Shown: positions 7,163 to 16,517, counted from the stretch's first letter. The stretch is 49,801 nt of DNA from Fibrobacterota bacterium (GCA_003164335.1 PLTF01000107.1:1-49801); one strand, 5' to 3'. Numbers and translations: made by a program. Notes: generated by a model from the letters alone, not told the origin.

Positions 7163-8878
7163 ATGTTTCAGAGACGTTTGGCAATAATCGGAATTCTTGC
7201 AAGTGCAGCCTTGGCCGCACAGGTATCGGCGGCAACAATCAATATCACCGCCGACAGCCTTCCGGCCGGCTCATCCAAAACCTGGTCGGCATCGAATAAG
7301 TACATTCTTAATGGAAAGGTGCTGGTACTGCCCGGCTCTCGCCTGACTATCCCTGCCGGCACCAAGGTTCTGGGAGCATTAGGCACCGGCGGAAGTTTGA
7401 AGACTCTCGACAGCGGCGTCTCCATGCTTCTCGTATGCCGTGGCGGAAGATTGTACGCACAGGGAACGGCGAGCAACCCGATCATTTTCACCTCGGTGCT
7501 CGATACCCAGGCCACGCCACTGCCGATAAGTAATCTGACCCGCGGACTCTGGGGCGGTATCTATATCGAGGGCAAGGCTCCGAACAATGAACCGGGCGGC
7601 GTCACCTTGACCGGCGGCGGCGACCTTACCGTTCCTCCGGCAGACACGGGTTTATTCCGTTACGGCGACTCGACTGCAAACCCGCACGATACTTCGGGAA
7701 TTCTTTCCTATGTTTCAATTCGCTATGCAGGAGCTGCCGACCAGGCAAACTTGAAGGGACTGAGCTTCCTGTCTGTCGGCGATGGAACCCAGCTTGATCA
7801 CATTGAAAACTTCGAATGCGCCGATGATGGATGTGATCTTATGGGTGGTACTGTCAATGTGAAATATCTTTGCGCGGCATTCGAGGCAGGCGATGCGGTT
7901 TATAACGATATCGGCTATCGCGGAAAGCTGCAATTCGTTTTCGGCTATCAGGACACGATAACCGGCGGCACGAGCCTCGGTTGCTGTTCCAAAATCGAAT
8001 CCAACGATTATACCGGCTCGACGCCGTCCACCTTCGGTCAGATTTACAATGCAACCTATATCGGCACTGGCGTCGCAAATAAGGATACCTGGAAATACAA
8101 ATACGGCATTTATTACAAGAAGAACGGGGCCGGTAAGTGGATCAATTCTATTTTAACCCAGTGTTACCAGTATGGATTGTATATCGAAAACCTGGGCACT
8201 GCCGATTCCGTACAGGCTTACAACTGCTGGCATCGTTTTTTGCAGGACAGCCTTGTTATCAAGAATGATGTCTTTTATGGTTTCGGCGGCGGCAATGTGT
8301 GGGACAGTATATGCCAAAACAATCTTCCCCTTGCAGCCTATATGGCGGCCGATTCCAATAAAAACGATTCGATCGATCCGCAGTTCGGCGGTTTTGACTG
8401 GGGACGCGACCACCTGCTTGACCCGCGGCCCTCAGCGACGGGTGTTGCCGTTAAGAATGTAGCAACGGTTCCAAATGACGGCTTTTTTACCCAGACCTCC
8501 TATCGCGGCGCGTTTAACCCGACCGGACAGATCTGGCTATCCGGCTGGACAGAGCTTGCATCAACAGGTTTTCTCACCTCGGCCGCCACTGGTGTGAAAA
8601 GCAATGGACCGGAAGGTATCAAACCCGAATATAAGAACCTCGCTATCACCGGAATGGGAAATAATCGCGTTCTTTCCTGGGATCAGCCGGCGAGCGGGCA
8701 TGTCATGATCTCCTTGCATAAGCTTAATGGCCAGCAGGTCGGCATTCTCGCCAATGGCAATAAAAGCGTTGGGACCCAGTCGCTTTCCTTTTCAACCAGG
8801 GGGCTTGGTGCCGGGGTTTACCTGATCCGGTTAACCACCTCGGGATTGAACCGGTCCGGAGTATTTGAAGTAAAGTAG
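7163..8878 (+). CDS. secreted beta-helix protein with C-terminal sorting module
   Basis: A 571-residue exported protein; ATG 7163 follows ACAGGAGG at 8-nt spacing. The signal peptide is residues 1-23 (cut near QVSA|AT). Its body resembles the secreted right-handed beta-helix proteins common in Bacteroidota: a LNGKVLVLPGSRLTIPAGTK start, then GGRLYAQGTASNPIIFTSVL, RGLWGGIYIEGKAPNN and SGILSYVSIRYAG. Paired Cys at about residues 219-225 and 236 suggest disulfides. The last 75 residues form a T9SS-like sorting domain (LGAGVYLIRLTTSG). No catalytic motif is visible. In Bacteroidota such proteins often neighbour TonB-dependent receptors, and here the receptor gene follows, so a surface binding role in uptake is plausible. 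That role is inferred. Confidence 0.8.
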   Translation: MFQRRLAIIGILASAALAAQVSAATINITADSLPAGSSKTWSASNKYILNGKVLVLPGSRLTIPAGTKVLGALGTGGSLKTLDSGVSMLLVCRGGRLYAQGTASNPIIFTSVLDTQATPLPISNLTRGLWGGIYIEGKAPNNEPGGVTLTGGGDLTVPPADTGLFRYGDSTANPHDTSGILSYVSIRYAGAADQANLKGLSFLSVGDGTQLDHIENFECADDGCDLMGGTVNVKYLCAAFEAGDAVYNDIGYRGKLQFVFGYQDTITGGTSLGCCSKIESNDYTGSTPSTFGQIYNATYIGTGVANKDTWKYKYGIYYKKNGAGKWINSILTQCYQYGLYIENLGTADSVQAYNCWHRFLQDSLVIKNDVFYGFGGGNVWDSICQNNLPLAAYMAADSNKNDSIDPQFGGFDWGRDHLLDPRPSATGVAVKNVATVPNDGFFTQTSYRGAFNPTGQIWLSGWTELASTGFLTSAATGVKSNGPEGIKPEYKNLAITGMGNNRVLSWDQPASGHVMISLHKLNGQQVGILANGNKSVGTQSLSFSTRGLGAGVYLIRLTTSGLNRSGVFEVK

Positions 8879-8902
8879 CCGATTAAAAAAATAAGCTGCG
8901 GT

Positions 8903-8940
8903 AAAAAGGAATTTGCCGGATATCCGGCAAATTCCTTTTT
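8903..8940 (+). terminator. perfectly palindromic Rho-independent terminator
   Basis: A 38-base perfect inverted repeat centred on GGATATCC with a poly-A left foot and poly-T right foot (ATTCCTTTTTT). The A/T feet make it potentially bidirectional. It separates the beta-helix gene from the TonB-dependent receptor gene. Confidence 0.9.
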
Positions 8941-9007
8941 TAAAAATAGCGTGAAATGCATGAAAACAAACTGCCGTCACAAACGAAACGTTTTTTAAAA
9001 GGCTTAC

Positions 9008-11827
9008 ATGAAAATAGGTTCAATTGTCACTGGATTGATTTTAGCAATTATCTCCACCATTCCCGCAGAGACTTCCTTGGCGGATTCGAGTCATTTTGTC
9101 GCAGCAGTCGATTCGACAATCAAGGCGCCGTCAAAAGTTTCGAAAAAGCTTCCAAGCCGCGCCGATTCGTTGCATGCGGCCCGCGACTCGGCGGCAAAAA
9201 GGGAAAAGACCGTGGTTGTCCACGGCAAATCCGGGCAGGCCCTGGCGCAGAGCAAGCAGCAGAATGCAGACAATCTTAAGAATGTCATCTCTGCCGAACT
9301 CATAGCCAAACTGCCTGACCAGACAACTGCCGACGCTTTGCAGCGCGTTCCCGGCGTATCGGTGGAGCGCGATCATGGAGAAGGCACGTACGTCATGATC
9401 CGGGGAACCGAGCCGCGCCTCTCAACGGTGACCGTTGACGGGCAGTCTATTGCGGGGACCGATGCTTCAACCCGTGCAATCGGTCTTAATGTCATTCCAT
9501 CGGATCAGCTTGCGGAAATCGAGGTCGCCAAGGTCCTGATGCCCGAAATGGATGCCAATGCCATAGGCGGCACGGTGAATCTGATTACTAATACGGCGAA
9601 GGATTCGGTGACGAGAATAAAGCTCAACTTTACCCCGGGTTATATGCAGATGTCCGGAAAACCGATCTGGCAGGGCTCGGCATCGGGAGGCCGGCGATTT
9701 TTCGACAATGCACTCGGAATCTTTATCGGCGGAAGCTACGATCACGAGCAGCGGGAGACCCAGGGCATTGCCATGACCTACGATACCGATGTGGTCGTGA
9801 ACGACCACGATACCACGAAAAGCCACTCGTTCGGGCAGCACCTCTGGAGCCTCATGCTCCGCGATTACCAGTATGATGACGAACGCGCCGCTGGCAACAC
9901 CAAGATCGATTACCGGTTTTCCCCGGAGGCAAAAATTTACCTGGCGGCTTCAACCAACTTCTTCGGCGAACAGGAAGAACGGCGGTCTCTTCTTTTTGAC
10001 GCCCATAACGGCGATGCAATGACTACCGGCGCCGACCCGGGCGCTGGGGCAAACCTTGTTAAAGATCTGCCGATCACCCGGTCGATAAAGGATGCCTATA
10101 CCGGGAAATCCATTTCGAGCATTACTCTGGGTGGAAATGCACCGCTTTTTGGCCTCAAAGCCGACGGCTCAATTTCCTATTCATATGGGGAAACCAACCA
10201 GCCGAACCAGCTTACCGGCGAATTCCAGAACCAGAATACAACTATTTTATTTAATCCTTCAAATCTGAATGATCCCCAATTCACTCCCATCAATCTTTCC
10301 ACATACCAGCTTAATCAATTGCTTTATAACAAGGAAGTGTTCCAGGTGGATTCGTCGTTTTATAATCCGGCCAATTACAAGCCGAGCAGTTTTGAAATCA
10401 AAACAAAAAATATTACGGAAAATTCCATTTCTGCCCAGTTTAAGGCAACTGCACCACCGATTTCGCTCTTTAATGACTATGGATCATTGGAACTGAAAAT
10501 AGGAGCAAAGGGCAGCGAACATACCAAGTCACAATCACTCAAAGTGACCTCATATGAGGATTCAGGAAGTTACCCAATTCCATCGCTTGATTCCTTTCTT
10601 GGAGGATATTCCAACAGTTCTTTTTTTAACAACCAATATGCCCTGAATATGATGCCAAATCCATCATTGTTGCGAAGCTGGCTCAATGCCCGGCATTACG
10701 GAAACCCGGGCAGTTTTATATACGCGGATTCGGTAAATCATCAGCTTGAGGTGGATCCTCAAACTTTTACGGCCATTGATCAGACCGCTGCCGCATTTTT
10801 CCAGGGAAAGATGAAGCTGGACAAACTGACGCTTATCGGCGGCCTTCGCTGTGAATTTCTCTCATTTCACTATTCCGGGATTCAGGATACATCAGAAGGA
10901 TACAGCAATTCCATCATTCAAAGGTTTCCGCTGGACATGTATAAGAGCTTCTTTTTTCCGCTGCCGATGTTGCTTGGTCGATTCGCTTTCGATAAAACGC
11001 TGGACGCCCGGCTTTCCTATACGCATACCTATTCACCGCCTGACTGGATGGATCTGGTCCCGACCAAGGTATTTACCAGTGATGACGGCCAGGAACAGGT
11101 TGACATGGGAAATCCTGACCTGAAACCAACCCAGTCCAATAATATCGATGCGGGGATTGAATATTATCCCAACAACCTGGACATGGCCTCATTTGGGGTT
11201 TTTTATAAGAATATGAACGATTATATTTTCAGCACACGCGGATATTATGAAAATGCCATCTACAGCCCTTACATTATCGCGGTCAGCAGCGGCTCACATG
11301 AACCTATCACAGCATATAGCAAGGCAAATGGGAATAGTGCCGACCTGGCCGGATTTGAAGCGACGCTCATGCAGCGATTCCTGTTCCTCCCCGGGTTCCT
11401 GAGCGGTTTCGGCATCAATGCGAACTACACGTATACGTGGTCGCAGGCGCTGATGCCGGGTTTTTCGCAGTACACGGCTTTGCCGGGTCAATCAGAACAT
11501 GTGGGTAATGTCGCCCTGTTTTACGAAAAATATGGTTTTTCCGTGCGGCTCGCCCTTAATGTCCAGAGTTCATACATATTTGAGCTTGATACCTACATCG
11601 ATCCAGCCGGCGCAAAGCTTCTGCTGCCTAATTACACCGACACGCATTCCCAGCTCGATTGCTCGGTGAGCCAAAACCTGTCCCGGGATGTCACTGTTCT
11701 GGCCGCAGTGAACAATCTGACCAACGCTCCGGCACGGCTTTATCTTGGCAGTCCAGGTTACCCCACCCAGATAGAATACTATTCCTGGGCGGTTCACGCC
11801 GGGGTAAAAGTCGATTTGAACCTCTAA
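9008..11827 (+). CDS. TonB-dependent outer-membrane receptor
   Basis: A 939-residue receptor for energised uptake across the outer membrane. The signal peptide is residues 1-25 and a Ser/Lys/Asp-rich stretch runs to about 65. A TonB-box-like KTVVVHG is at 67-73. The plug domain spans about 84-197, with LKNVISAELIAKLPDQTTAD, ALQRVPGVSVERDHGEG, VMIRGTEPRLSTVTVDGQ and MDANAIGGTVNLIT. A 22-strand beta-barrel should follow to the C-terminus (YSWAVHAGVKVDLNL); the last residue is Leu instead of the usual Phe. No N-terminal carboxypeptidase-like or secretin domain is present, so it is neither SusC-like nor a transducer. The start has only AAAAGG upstream. The phosphatase genes on both sides point to a phosphorylated substrate or phosphate-bearing ligand; this is inference from context. 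Confidence 0.93.
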   Translation: MKIGSIVTGLILAIISTIPAETSLADSSHFVAAVDSTIKAPSKVSKKLPSRADSLHAARDSAAKREKTVVVHGKSGQALAQSKQQNADNLKNVISAELIAKLPDQTTADALQRVPGVSVERDHGEGTYVMIRGTEPRLSTVTVDGQSIAGTDASTRAIGLNVIPSDQLAEIEVAKVLMPEMDANAIGGTVNLITNTAKDSVTRIKLNFTPGYMQMSGKPIWQGSASGGRRFFDNALGIFIGGSYDHEQRETQGIAMTYDTDVVVNDHDTTKSHSFGQHLWSLMLRDYQYDDERAAGNTKIDYRFSPEAKIYLAASTNFFGEQEERRSLLFDAHNGDAMTTGADPGAGANLVKDLPITRSIKDAYTGKSISSITLGGNAPLFGLKADGSISYSYGETNQPNQLTGEFQNQNTTILFNPSNLNDPQFTPINLSTYQLNQLLYNKEVFQVDSSFYNPANYKPSSFEIKTKNITENSISAQFKATAPPISLFNDYGSLELKIGAKGSEHTKSQSLKVTSYEDSGSYPIPSLDSFLGGYSNSSFFNNQYALNMMPNPSLLRSWLNARHYGNPGSFIYADSVNHQLEVDPQTFTAIDQTAAAFFQGKMKLDKLTLIGGLRCEFLSFHYSGIQDTSEGYSNSIIQRFPLDMYKSFFFPLPMLLGRFAFDKTLDARLSYTHTYSPPDWMDLVPTKVFTSDDGQEQVDMGNPDLKPTQSNNIDAGIEYYPNNLDMASFGVFYKNMNDYIFSTRGYYENAIYSPYIIAVSSGSHEPITAYSKANGNSADLAGFEATLMQRFLFLPGFLSGFGINANYTYTWSQALMPGFSQYTALPGQSEHVGNVALFYEKYGFSVRLALNVQSSYIFELDTYIDPAGAKLLLPNYTDTHSQLDCSVSQNLSRDVTVLAAVNNLTNAPARLYLGSPGYPTQIEYYSWAVHAGVKVDLNL

Positions 11828-11888
11828 TATTAAACCGATAAACATTTTCGCACAAGGTTCGTTTCAACCAAAGCAAAAAGGAGAAAAA

Positions 11889-12857
11889 ATGAAGACCCGG
11901 ATGGTAAATGCATTCCTTGCCCTTTCTATGATAGGTGCCTCGCTGTGTTTTGGTGGCCCGAAAAAAAGTTACAGCACTCTTCCCGACAGCGTGATCGACG
12001 CATTGCCGAAAAAAGAATGCATTACCTTTGTCGCCTTCGGCGACTGGGGCTGGAATGGGCAATATGAACAGACCAGGGTGGCCGATGCATTAGGGGAAGT
12101 TGCCAACGTTGCGGGCGTCGGATTCATCGTGTCGTGCGGTGACAATTTTCAGATTGACGGCGTGCGCAGTGTCGCCGATCCGCTCTGGCAGGAAAATTTC
12201 GAGAACGTCTACAAAAATATCTCCCTTCAAGTGGACTGGTACCCGGTGCTCGGGAACCACGATTACAAAGGCAGTCCGCAGGCGGAAATAGACTACTCGA
12301 AAATCAGCCGCCGATGGAATATGCCTGCCCGGTATTATGTCGTACACAAGGAAGGCTGCAAAGGCGCAGCGTCGCTTGATTTGTATATGCTCGACACGTC
12401 GCCCTTCCAGAAGATGTATTACGAGAACGATGTGCATGCGGTCAAGGGGCAGGATACGGCGGCTCAAATGCGCTGGCTCGACAGCAGCCTTGCCGTTTCG
12501 ACCAGCCGCTGGAAAATATGCGTCGGGCATCATTCGCTTTATACCGGCGGAGAACACGGACCCGAGCTGACGGAGATGCCCGGCCGTTTCGAGCCGATTT
12601 TTTCGAAGTACCATGTCGATGCTTATTTCAGCGGCCACGATCACGACCTCGAACATATCACCTCAAAGAACAGCAAGGTGAATTTTTTCGTTACCGGCTG
12701 CGGCGGTGAACCCCGTCCGGTTAAAAAAACCGAAGGAACGCAGTTCAAGTCCTCAGAGGCCGGGTTCATGCTGGTGAACGTAAGTGCGGATAAGATGACG
12801 GTGAGTGCCGTAAACACCAGGGGCATGGTTCTGTATACCGCTACCTTAACAAAATAA
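11889..12857 (+). CDS. purple acid phosphatase-like metallophosphoesterase (TRAP/ACP5 type)
   Basis: A 322-residue exported phosphatase resembling small tartrate-resistant acid phosphatases. AAAAAGGAG precedes ATG 11889. The signal peptide is residues 1-22. Metal-binding motifs occur in the expected order: FGDWGW (50-55), CGDNFQ (83-88), LGNHDY (121-126), VGHHSLY (212-218) and SGHDHDLEH (248-256). It lacks the C-terminal sorting module of the larger fusion at 2562, so it is probably periplasmic, or outer-membrane associated in some other way. It sits 61 bp after the receptor and 15 bp before the beta-propeller gene, suggesting co-transcription. The likely reaction is hydrolysis of phosphomonoesters to give phosphate for uptake; the substrate is unknown. 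Confidence 0.9.
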   Translation: MKTRMVNAFLALSMIGASLCFGGPKKSYSTLPDSVIDALPKKECITFVAFGDWGWNGQYEQTRVADALGEVANVAGVGFIVSCGDNFQIDGVRSVADPLWQENFENVYKNISLQVDWYPVLGNHDYKGSPQAEIDYSKISRRWNMPARYYVVHKEGCKGAASLDLYMLDTSPFQKMYYENDVHAVKGQDTAAQMRWLDSSLAVSTSRWKICVGHHSLYTGGEHGPELTEMPGRFEPIFSKYHVDAYFSGHDHDLEHITSKNSKVNFFVTGCGGEPRPVKKTEGTQFKSSEAGFMLVNVSADKMTVSAVNTRGMVLYTATLTK

Positions 12858-12872
12858 TTACAGGGGATAATC

Positions 12873-13913
12873 ATGAGATCGTTTTCTGTCTTCTGCTGTT
12901 CGACCATTCTTTTCCTATGCGCTGTATCCCAGGGGGAGCCGTCGGCCCCGGAATATGCCGTTGTAAACAAGATAGCTCTCGCCGGCGAAGGCGGGTGGGA
13001 CTATTGCACGGTGGATGATTCGACCGGCAGGCTGTTTGTGTCACACAACATGCAGGTGCAGGTCGTCGATATTGCATCACAGCAGCAAATCGGGGTCATT
13101 TCCGATACAAGGGGGGTGCACGGCATTGCACTAGTCCGCGAACAAGGCAAGGTTTATATGAGCAATGGGGACGACACCTCGGTAACGGTTGCCGATCTCG
13201 GGACGCTGGCTTTCATCGGTAAAATTCATGTCACCGGACTCGATCCCGATGCAATTATTTACGATCCGTTTTCCGGCTGCATTGTTACTTGTAACGGCAA
13301 ATCCGGAACTGCAACTCTGATCGATACGAAAAACGACGCGGTCCTTGCAACGATAGTTCTTGGCGGAAAACCCGAATATGCGGCGTCAGGTAACAACGGC
13401 AAAATTTATGTAAATCTTGAAGACAAAGATGCCGTCGCGGTAATCAATATGAAAACGAGAAAGGTTGAAAAAAAATGGTCTGTTGCGCCGGGCAGCTCTC
13501 CCTCGGCAATGGCAATAGATACCGCGGACCATCGTCTTTTCATCGGATGTCGCAGTAAAGTCCTGATTGTCATGGATGCTGTAAACGGAAAAGTCATTGC
13601 CACGCTGCCTATCGGCGAACATGTCGATGCGGCGGCATTCGATCCGGCAACGCAGCGGGTATTTTGCTCGAACGGCGTTGGTACCGTGACGGTAGTTCAA
13701 AAGACGGGAAAAAACGGCTTTAAAGTCGTAGAGAATATCGCGACGCAGAAGGGAGCCAAAACCATGGCGCTCGATCGTTCAACACATCGTCTCTATTTGC
13801 CGACTGCGGAATATGATAAAGCTCCTGAACCGACAACGGAAAATCCGAAGCCGAAAGCGAAAGTCAGATCGGGAAGCTTCATGATTCTTGAGGTCGCACC
13901 GATTGAGAAGTAA
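12873..13913 (+). CDS. secreted YVTN/YncE-like beta-propeller protein
   Basis: A 346-residue exported protein; AGGGGATAATC precedes ATG 12873. The signal peptide is residues 1-21. The rest is a series of about seven blades of the type 'GKVYVxxxxxxxVxVID', for example GRLFVSHNMQVQVVDIAS, GKVYMSNGDDTSVTVADLG, GKIYVNLEDKDAVAVINM, HRLFIGCRSKVLIVMDAV and QRVFCSNGVGTVTVVQKTG. This fits the YncE/40-residue YVTN family. A Pro/Lys-rich insert near 315-328 precedes the last blade. Such proteins are often binding or scaffold proteins. The 15-bp spacing after the phosphatase and the 26-bp overlap with the next gene indicate one operon. Confidence 0.85.
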   Translation: MRSFSVFCCSTILFLCAVSQGEPSAPEYAVVNKIALAGEGGWDYCTVDDSTGRLFVSHNMQVQVVDIASQQQIGVISDTRGVHGIALVREQGKVYMSNGDDTSVTVADLGTLAFIGKIHVTGLDPDAIIYDPFSGCIVTCNGKSGTATLIDTKNDAVLATIVLGGKPEYAASGNNGKIYVNLEDKDAVAVINMKTRKVEKKWSVAPGSSPSAMAIDTADHRLFIGCRSKVLIVMDAVNGKVIATLPIGEHVDAAAFDPATQRVFCSNGVGTVTVVQKTGKNGFKVVENIATQKGAKTMALDRSTHRLYLPTAEYDKAPEPTTENPKPKAKVRSGSFMILEVAPIEK

Positions 13914-14700
13914 CGGTGGTATCCGGCTAAGGACCCGGAGGGCATTTCAGGAAGAATGGGGATCAAGACTTTGCATAATTGCTTGGTTTATGATACTGCC
14001 TGGCGCTACGGTGGTATCGGTCATTGCAGGCCCTCCGTATGTGACCGACGATCCCGAACCAGTGGCATACCGTCACTGGGAGGTCTATCTGTCGTCGCAG
14101 TGGTCAAGGTCCGGCACTACCGTTGCAGGTACTGCTCCGGCTATCGAAGCCAACTACGGCCTGCTTCCGGAGGTTCAGCTTTCCTGTATGGCGCAATTAG
14201 CGGTTTGTACCTCGACAGACGGCCGGAACGATTATGGCCCTGGGGACATGGAGCTCGGAATAAAATATCGATTCCTGCAGGAGTCCGCAGGGGTTCCGCA
14301 GATTTCGATCTATCCCTCCGTCGAAGTCCCGGCAACGGTTTACGCGAAAGGACGCGGATCCGATGGCTCCCCGGTATTCATACCGCTATGGATTCAGAAG
14401 AGTTCCGGACCATGGACCACGTTCTGCGGAGGCGGCTATCAGGCGACTATCGGGCAACGATCAAAAAATTTCTGGTTATTCGGATGGGAAGGGCAGCGGG
14501 ATTTATCCCCTGTCCTGACGGTTGGAGCGGAGCTCTTCACGGTTTCTGCGCATGACGGGTATCAGGGAACCGAAATCGGTTTCAATGCAGGCGCGGCATT
14601 CAATGTATCGGAGCATCATCATGTGTTAGCTTCTATCGGCCGGGATGTAGTAGGCATGAATCAATTTACAAGCTATCTCGCGTATCAATTGACGATTTGA
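13888..14700 (+). CDS. outer-membrane beta-barrel protein (MetA/phenol-degradation transporter-like family)
   Basis: A 270-codon frame encoding a predicted outer-membrane protein. The mature part begins near GPPYVTDDPEPVAYRHWEVY and continues with EANYGLLPEVQL, YGPGDMELGIKYRFLQES, GPWTTFCGGGYQATIG and GWEGQRDLSPVLTVGAELF. These are typical of the 'MetA-pathway of phenol degradation' barrel family found near TonB systems. The start is unsure: ATG 13888 overlaps the previous gene by 26 bp and leaves a long N-region before the hydrophobic signal segment (CIIAWFMILPGATVVSVIA). An in-frame ATG near 13990 lies inside that segment. A GGAGGG at about 13936 is not followed by a good in-frame ATG. The gene ends 25 bp before exbB. 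Confidence 0.75.
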   Translation: MRSHRLRSNGGIRLRTRRAFQEEWGSRLCIIAWFMILPGATVVSVIAGPPYVTDDPEPVAYRHWEVYLSSQWSRSGTTVAGTAPAIEANYGLLPEVQLSCMAQLAVCTSTDGRNDYGPGDMELGIKYRFLQESAGVPQISIYPSVEVPATVYAKGRGSDGSPVFIPLWIQKSSGPWTTFCGGGYQATIGQRSKNFWLFGWEGQRDLSPVLTVGAELFTVSAHDGYQGTEIGFNAGAAFNVSEHHHVLASIGRDVVGMNQFTSYLAYQLTI

Positions 14701-14725
14701 CCCGCAAAAATTAAAGGAGGAATCG

Positions 14726-15373
14726 ATGGTCCATTTTATCTCGCATCTCGCGCCGATCCTGATTCTAATCGAGAAGGGGATCCTGGCGTTGCTCGTCTTT
14801 CTGCTGGTGGCTGTCCTTGCTATTTTTATCGGGCGGTTGCGCAGCTACTCCCGAAGCCGGGGAGACGCTTCAAAATGGATCACCAGCCTGACAAAAAGCT
14901 TGAAGCACAGCGACCTCTCCACCATCACTATCAATGAGCGGGATTCCGCGACGGTTCCCGGCCGGATGGTAAAGACCGGCATCGAGAACTGGGGCCTGGC
15001 TCCGGAAGCCATGGAAAAGGTTTTTGATGCGCAGGAGTCCATGGAAAAGCGCGGATTGGAACAGGGGCTTTCATTTCTCGGCACGGTGGGCGCCAATGCA
15101 CCCTTCCTCGGGCTGACCGGCACCGTCATAGGCATACTCGTGGCATTTGACCGCTTTGCCGCCTCGGGTGGAAAAGGCAGCACCGAGGTCATGGTTGCCA
15201 TTTCCCAGGCTCTGATTGCTACCGCCCTCGGGCTCATGGTCGCCATCCCGGCAGTCGTTTTTTATAATATGTTGCGATATCGCAGTAAAGGAATACTGGA
15301 ACAGGCCCGGGAAGTCCAGGCGCTGGTCCTGGCCCATTTCCTGCACGAAACCTTTGTGCGACCGGAGGCATGA
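14726..15373 (+). CDS. exbB: ExbB/TolQ/MotA-family proton channel subunit
   Basis: A 215-residue inner-membrane protein of the motor that powers TonB. AAAGGAGGAATCG gives an ideal ribosome-binding site for ATG 14726. Three membrane helices are visible: about 10-35 (ILALLVFLLVAVLAIFIG), 120-145 (FLGTVGANAPFLGLTGTVIG) and 160-185 (ISQALIATALGLMVAIPAVV). The last two carry the MotA/TolQ/ExbB signature. The stop overlaps the exbD start by 4 bp, so the two are translationally coupled. The gene lies immediately downstream of the receptor/phosphatase block, so this is likely a dedicated energy module. Confidence 0.93.
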   Translation: MVHFISHLAPILILIEKGILALLVFLLVAVLAIFIGRLRSYSRSRGDASKWITSLTKSLKHSDLSTITINERDSATVPGRMVKTGIENWGLAPEAMEKVFDAQESMEKRGLEQGLSFLGTVGANAPFLGLTGTVIGILVAFDRFAASGGKGSTEVMVAISQALIATALGLMVAIPAVVFYNMLRYRSKGILEQAREVQALVLAHFLHETFVRPEA

Positions 15374-15786
15374 AAATGGCTTCCCATGCGACTCACAATG
15401 ATGAAGAGATTATCTCCAGCATCAACATTACGCCGCTGGTGGATATCTTCCTGGTCCTGCTGATCATCTTCATGATCACGAGTTCCGTGATCGATCAGCA
15501 GGAAATCAAGATAAACCTGCCCAAAGCGGCGCATGCAGGTTCGGAAGCGCCAAAGGCATCGGGGTTGGTGATAGACAAAAATAAGAACATGTTCCTTGAT
15601 GGTGAACCATCGGATTCGGCACATCTCACTGCAAATTTACGAACCGCCGTTGCCGGGGATCCGGAGCACCAGGTTCTTATTGCTGCGGACCAGGACCTGG
15701 CATATCGGGAGGTGGTCCGGCTTATCGATATTGTGCGCGGTTCCGGCATAACCCGCTATGCGTTAAAGGTCGTCCGGAGTTCATAA
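15370..15786 (+). CDS. exbD: ExbD/TolR-family proton channel subunit
   Basis: A 138-residue partner of ExbB. One membrane helix (ITPLVDIFLVLLIIFMI, about 19-37) carries the conserved Asp (PLVDIFLVLL) used in proton translocation. The periplasmic domain follows (INLPKAAHAG, LVIDKNKNMFLDGEP, VLIAADQDLAYREVVRLIDI). ATG 15370 overlaps the exbB stop; ATG 15376 is a possible alternative. The TAA stop shares one base with the tonB ATG, consistent with a tightly coupled exbB-exbD-tonB operon. Confidence 0.93.
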   Translation: MKMASHATHNDEEIISSINITPLVDIFLVLLIIFMITSSVIDQQEIKINLPKAAHAGSEAPKASGLVIDKNKNMFLDGEPSDSAHLTANLRTAVAGDPEHQVLIAADQDLAYREVVRLIDIVRGSGITRYALKVVRSS

Positions 15787-16517
15787 TGCCAGTGTTAATG
15801 CCGCGCTTACGTCGGTCAAGGCCGCGCACCCCATCGCGGACGGATGGGGCGCTTCATTTGAACGCACCGTCGTCGAACGCATTCCGAAAAACGAATCTCT
15901 TTTTAGCACTTGGATTTATAGGTGCAATGGCTCTGGTTCTGGAACTCAGTAGCCGGGTGGTCCGCTATTCGCAGGATCGCGATGACGAGGTGCAAATCGT
16001 CCAGATAGCTCCGCCGCCGATAGTCGAGCCGCCAAGGCCGAGGCCGAAACCTGTGACACCCGATCCTGACGAGCCGCACTCCCCGGTTCCGCCGAGAGAG
16101 GCTCCTCAGCCGACGCCGGTATTCGGTATACCCGATGAGGCGACCAACAAATCCGGCGAAATGGCGGTTGCTAGGGGAAATACGCTCATGAAACCGGCAG
16201 ATTCCATTGTGCAGAAAGCGCCCCCTCCATTGCCGTTTGCTCCGGTGCAGCTGGACAAAGAGCCTGCGATTTTGAATCAAGTCATTCCCGAGTATCCGGC
16301 GTGGGCGGAGGAGCAGGGGATTACCGCGACGGTAAAATTGCAGGTAACCATCGATCCCCAGGGGAAGGTGCAAAGCATTGACCTCGTCAGTTCGGGCGGG
16401 AAAGATTTCACGAATAACGCTATCAAGGCTCTAAAAGCAACAAGGTTTCAACCAATGGTGAAGGACGGCATCGCCCATCCGGCCCAGTTTCTATTTACCT
16501 ACCGGTTCGAGCTATAG
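15786..16517 (+). CDS. tonB: TonB energy-transducing protein
   Basis: A 243-residue TonB. A basic N-terminus is followed by one anchor helix (LFLALGFIGAMALVLELS, about 38-55). A Pro-rich periplasmic linker follows at about 75-160 (APPPIVEPPRPRPKPVTPDP and further PxP repeats). The C-terminal TonB fold is at about 165-243 (VIPEYPAWAEEQGITATVKL, VTIDPQGKVQSIDLVSSGG, FQPMVKDGIAHPAQF). It starts on the last base of the exbD stop. The N-terminal cytoplasmic segment of about 37 residues is longer than in E. coli TonB; ATG 15798 would shorten it slightly. It should energise the receptor at 9008. Confidence 0.93.
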   Translation: MPVLMPRLRRSRPRTPSRTDGALHLNAPSSNAFRKTNLFLALGFIGAMALVLELSSRVVRYSQDRDDEVQIVQIAPPPIVEPPRPRPKPVTPDPDEPHSPVPPREAPQPTPVFGIPDEATNKSGEMAVARGNTLMKPADSIVQKAPPPLPFAPVQLDKEPAILNQVIPEYPAWAEEQGITATVKLQVTIDPQGKVQSIDLVSSGGKDFTNNAIKALKATRFQPMVKDGIAHPAQFLFTYRFEL

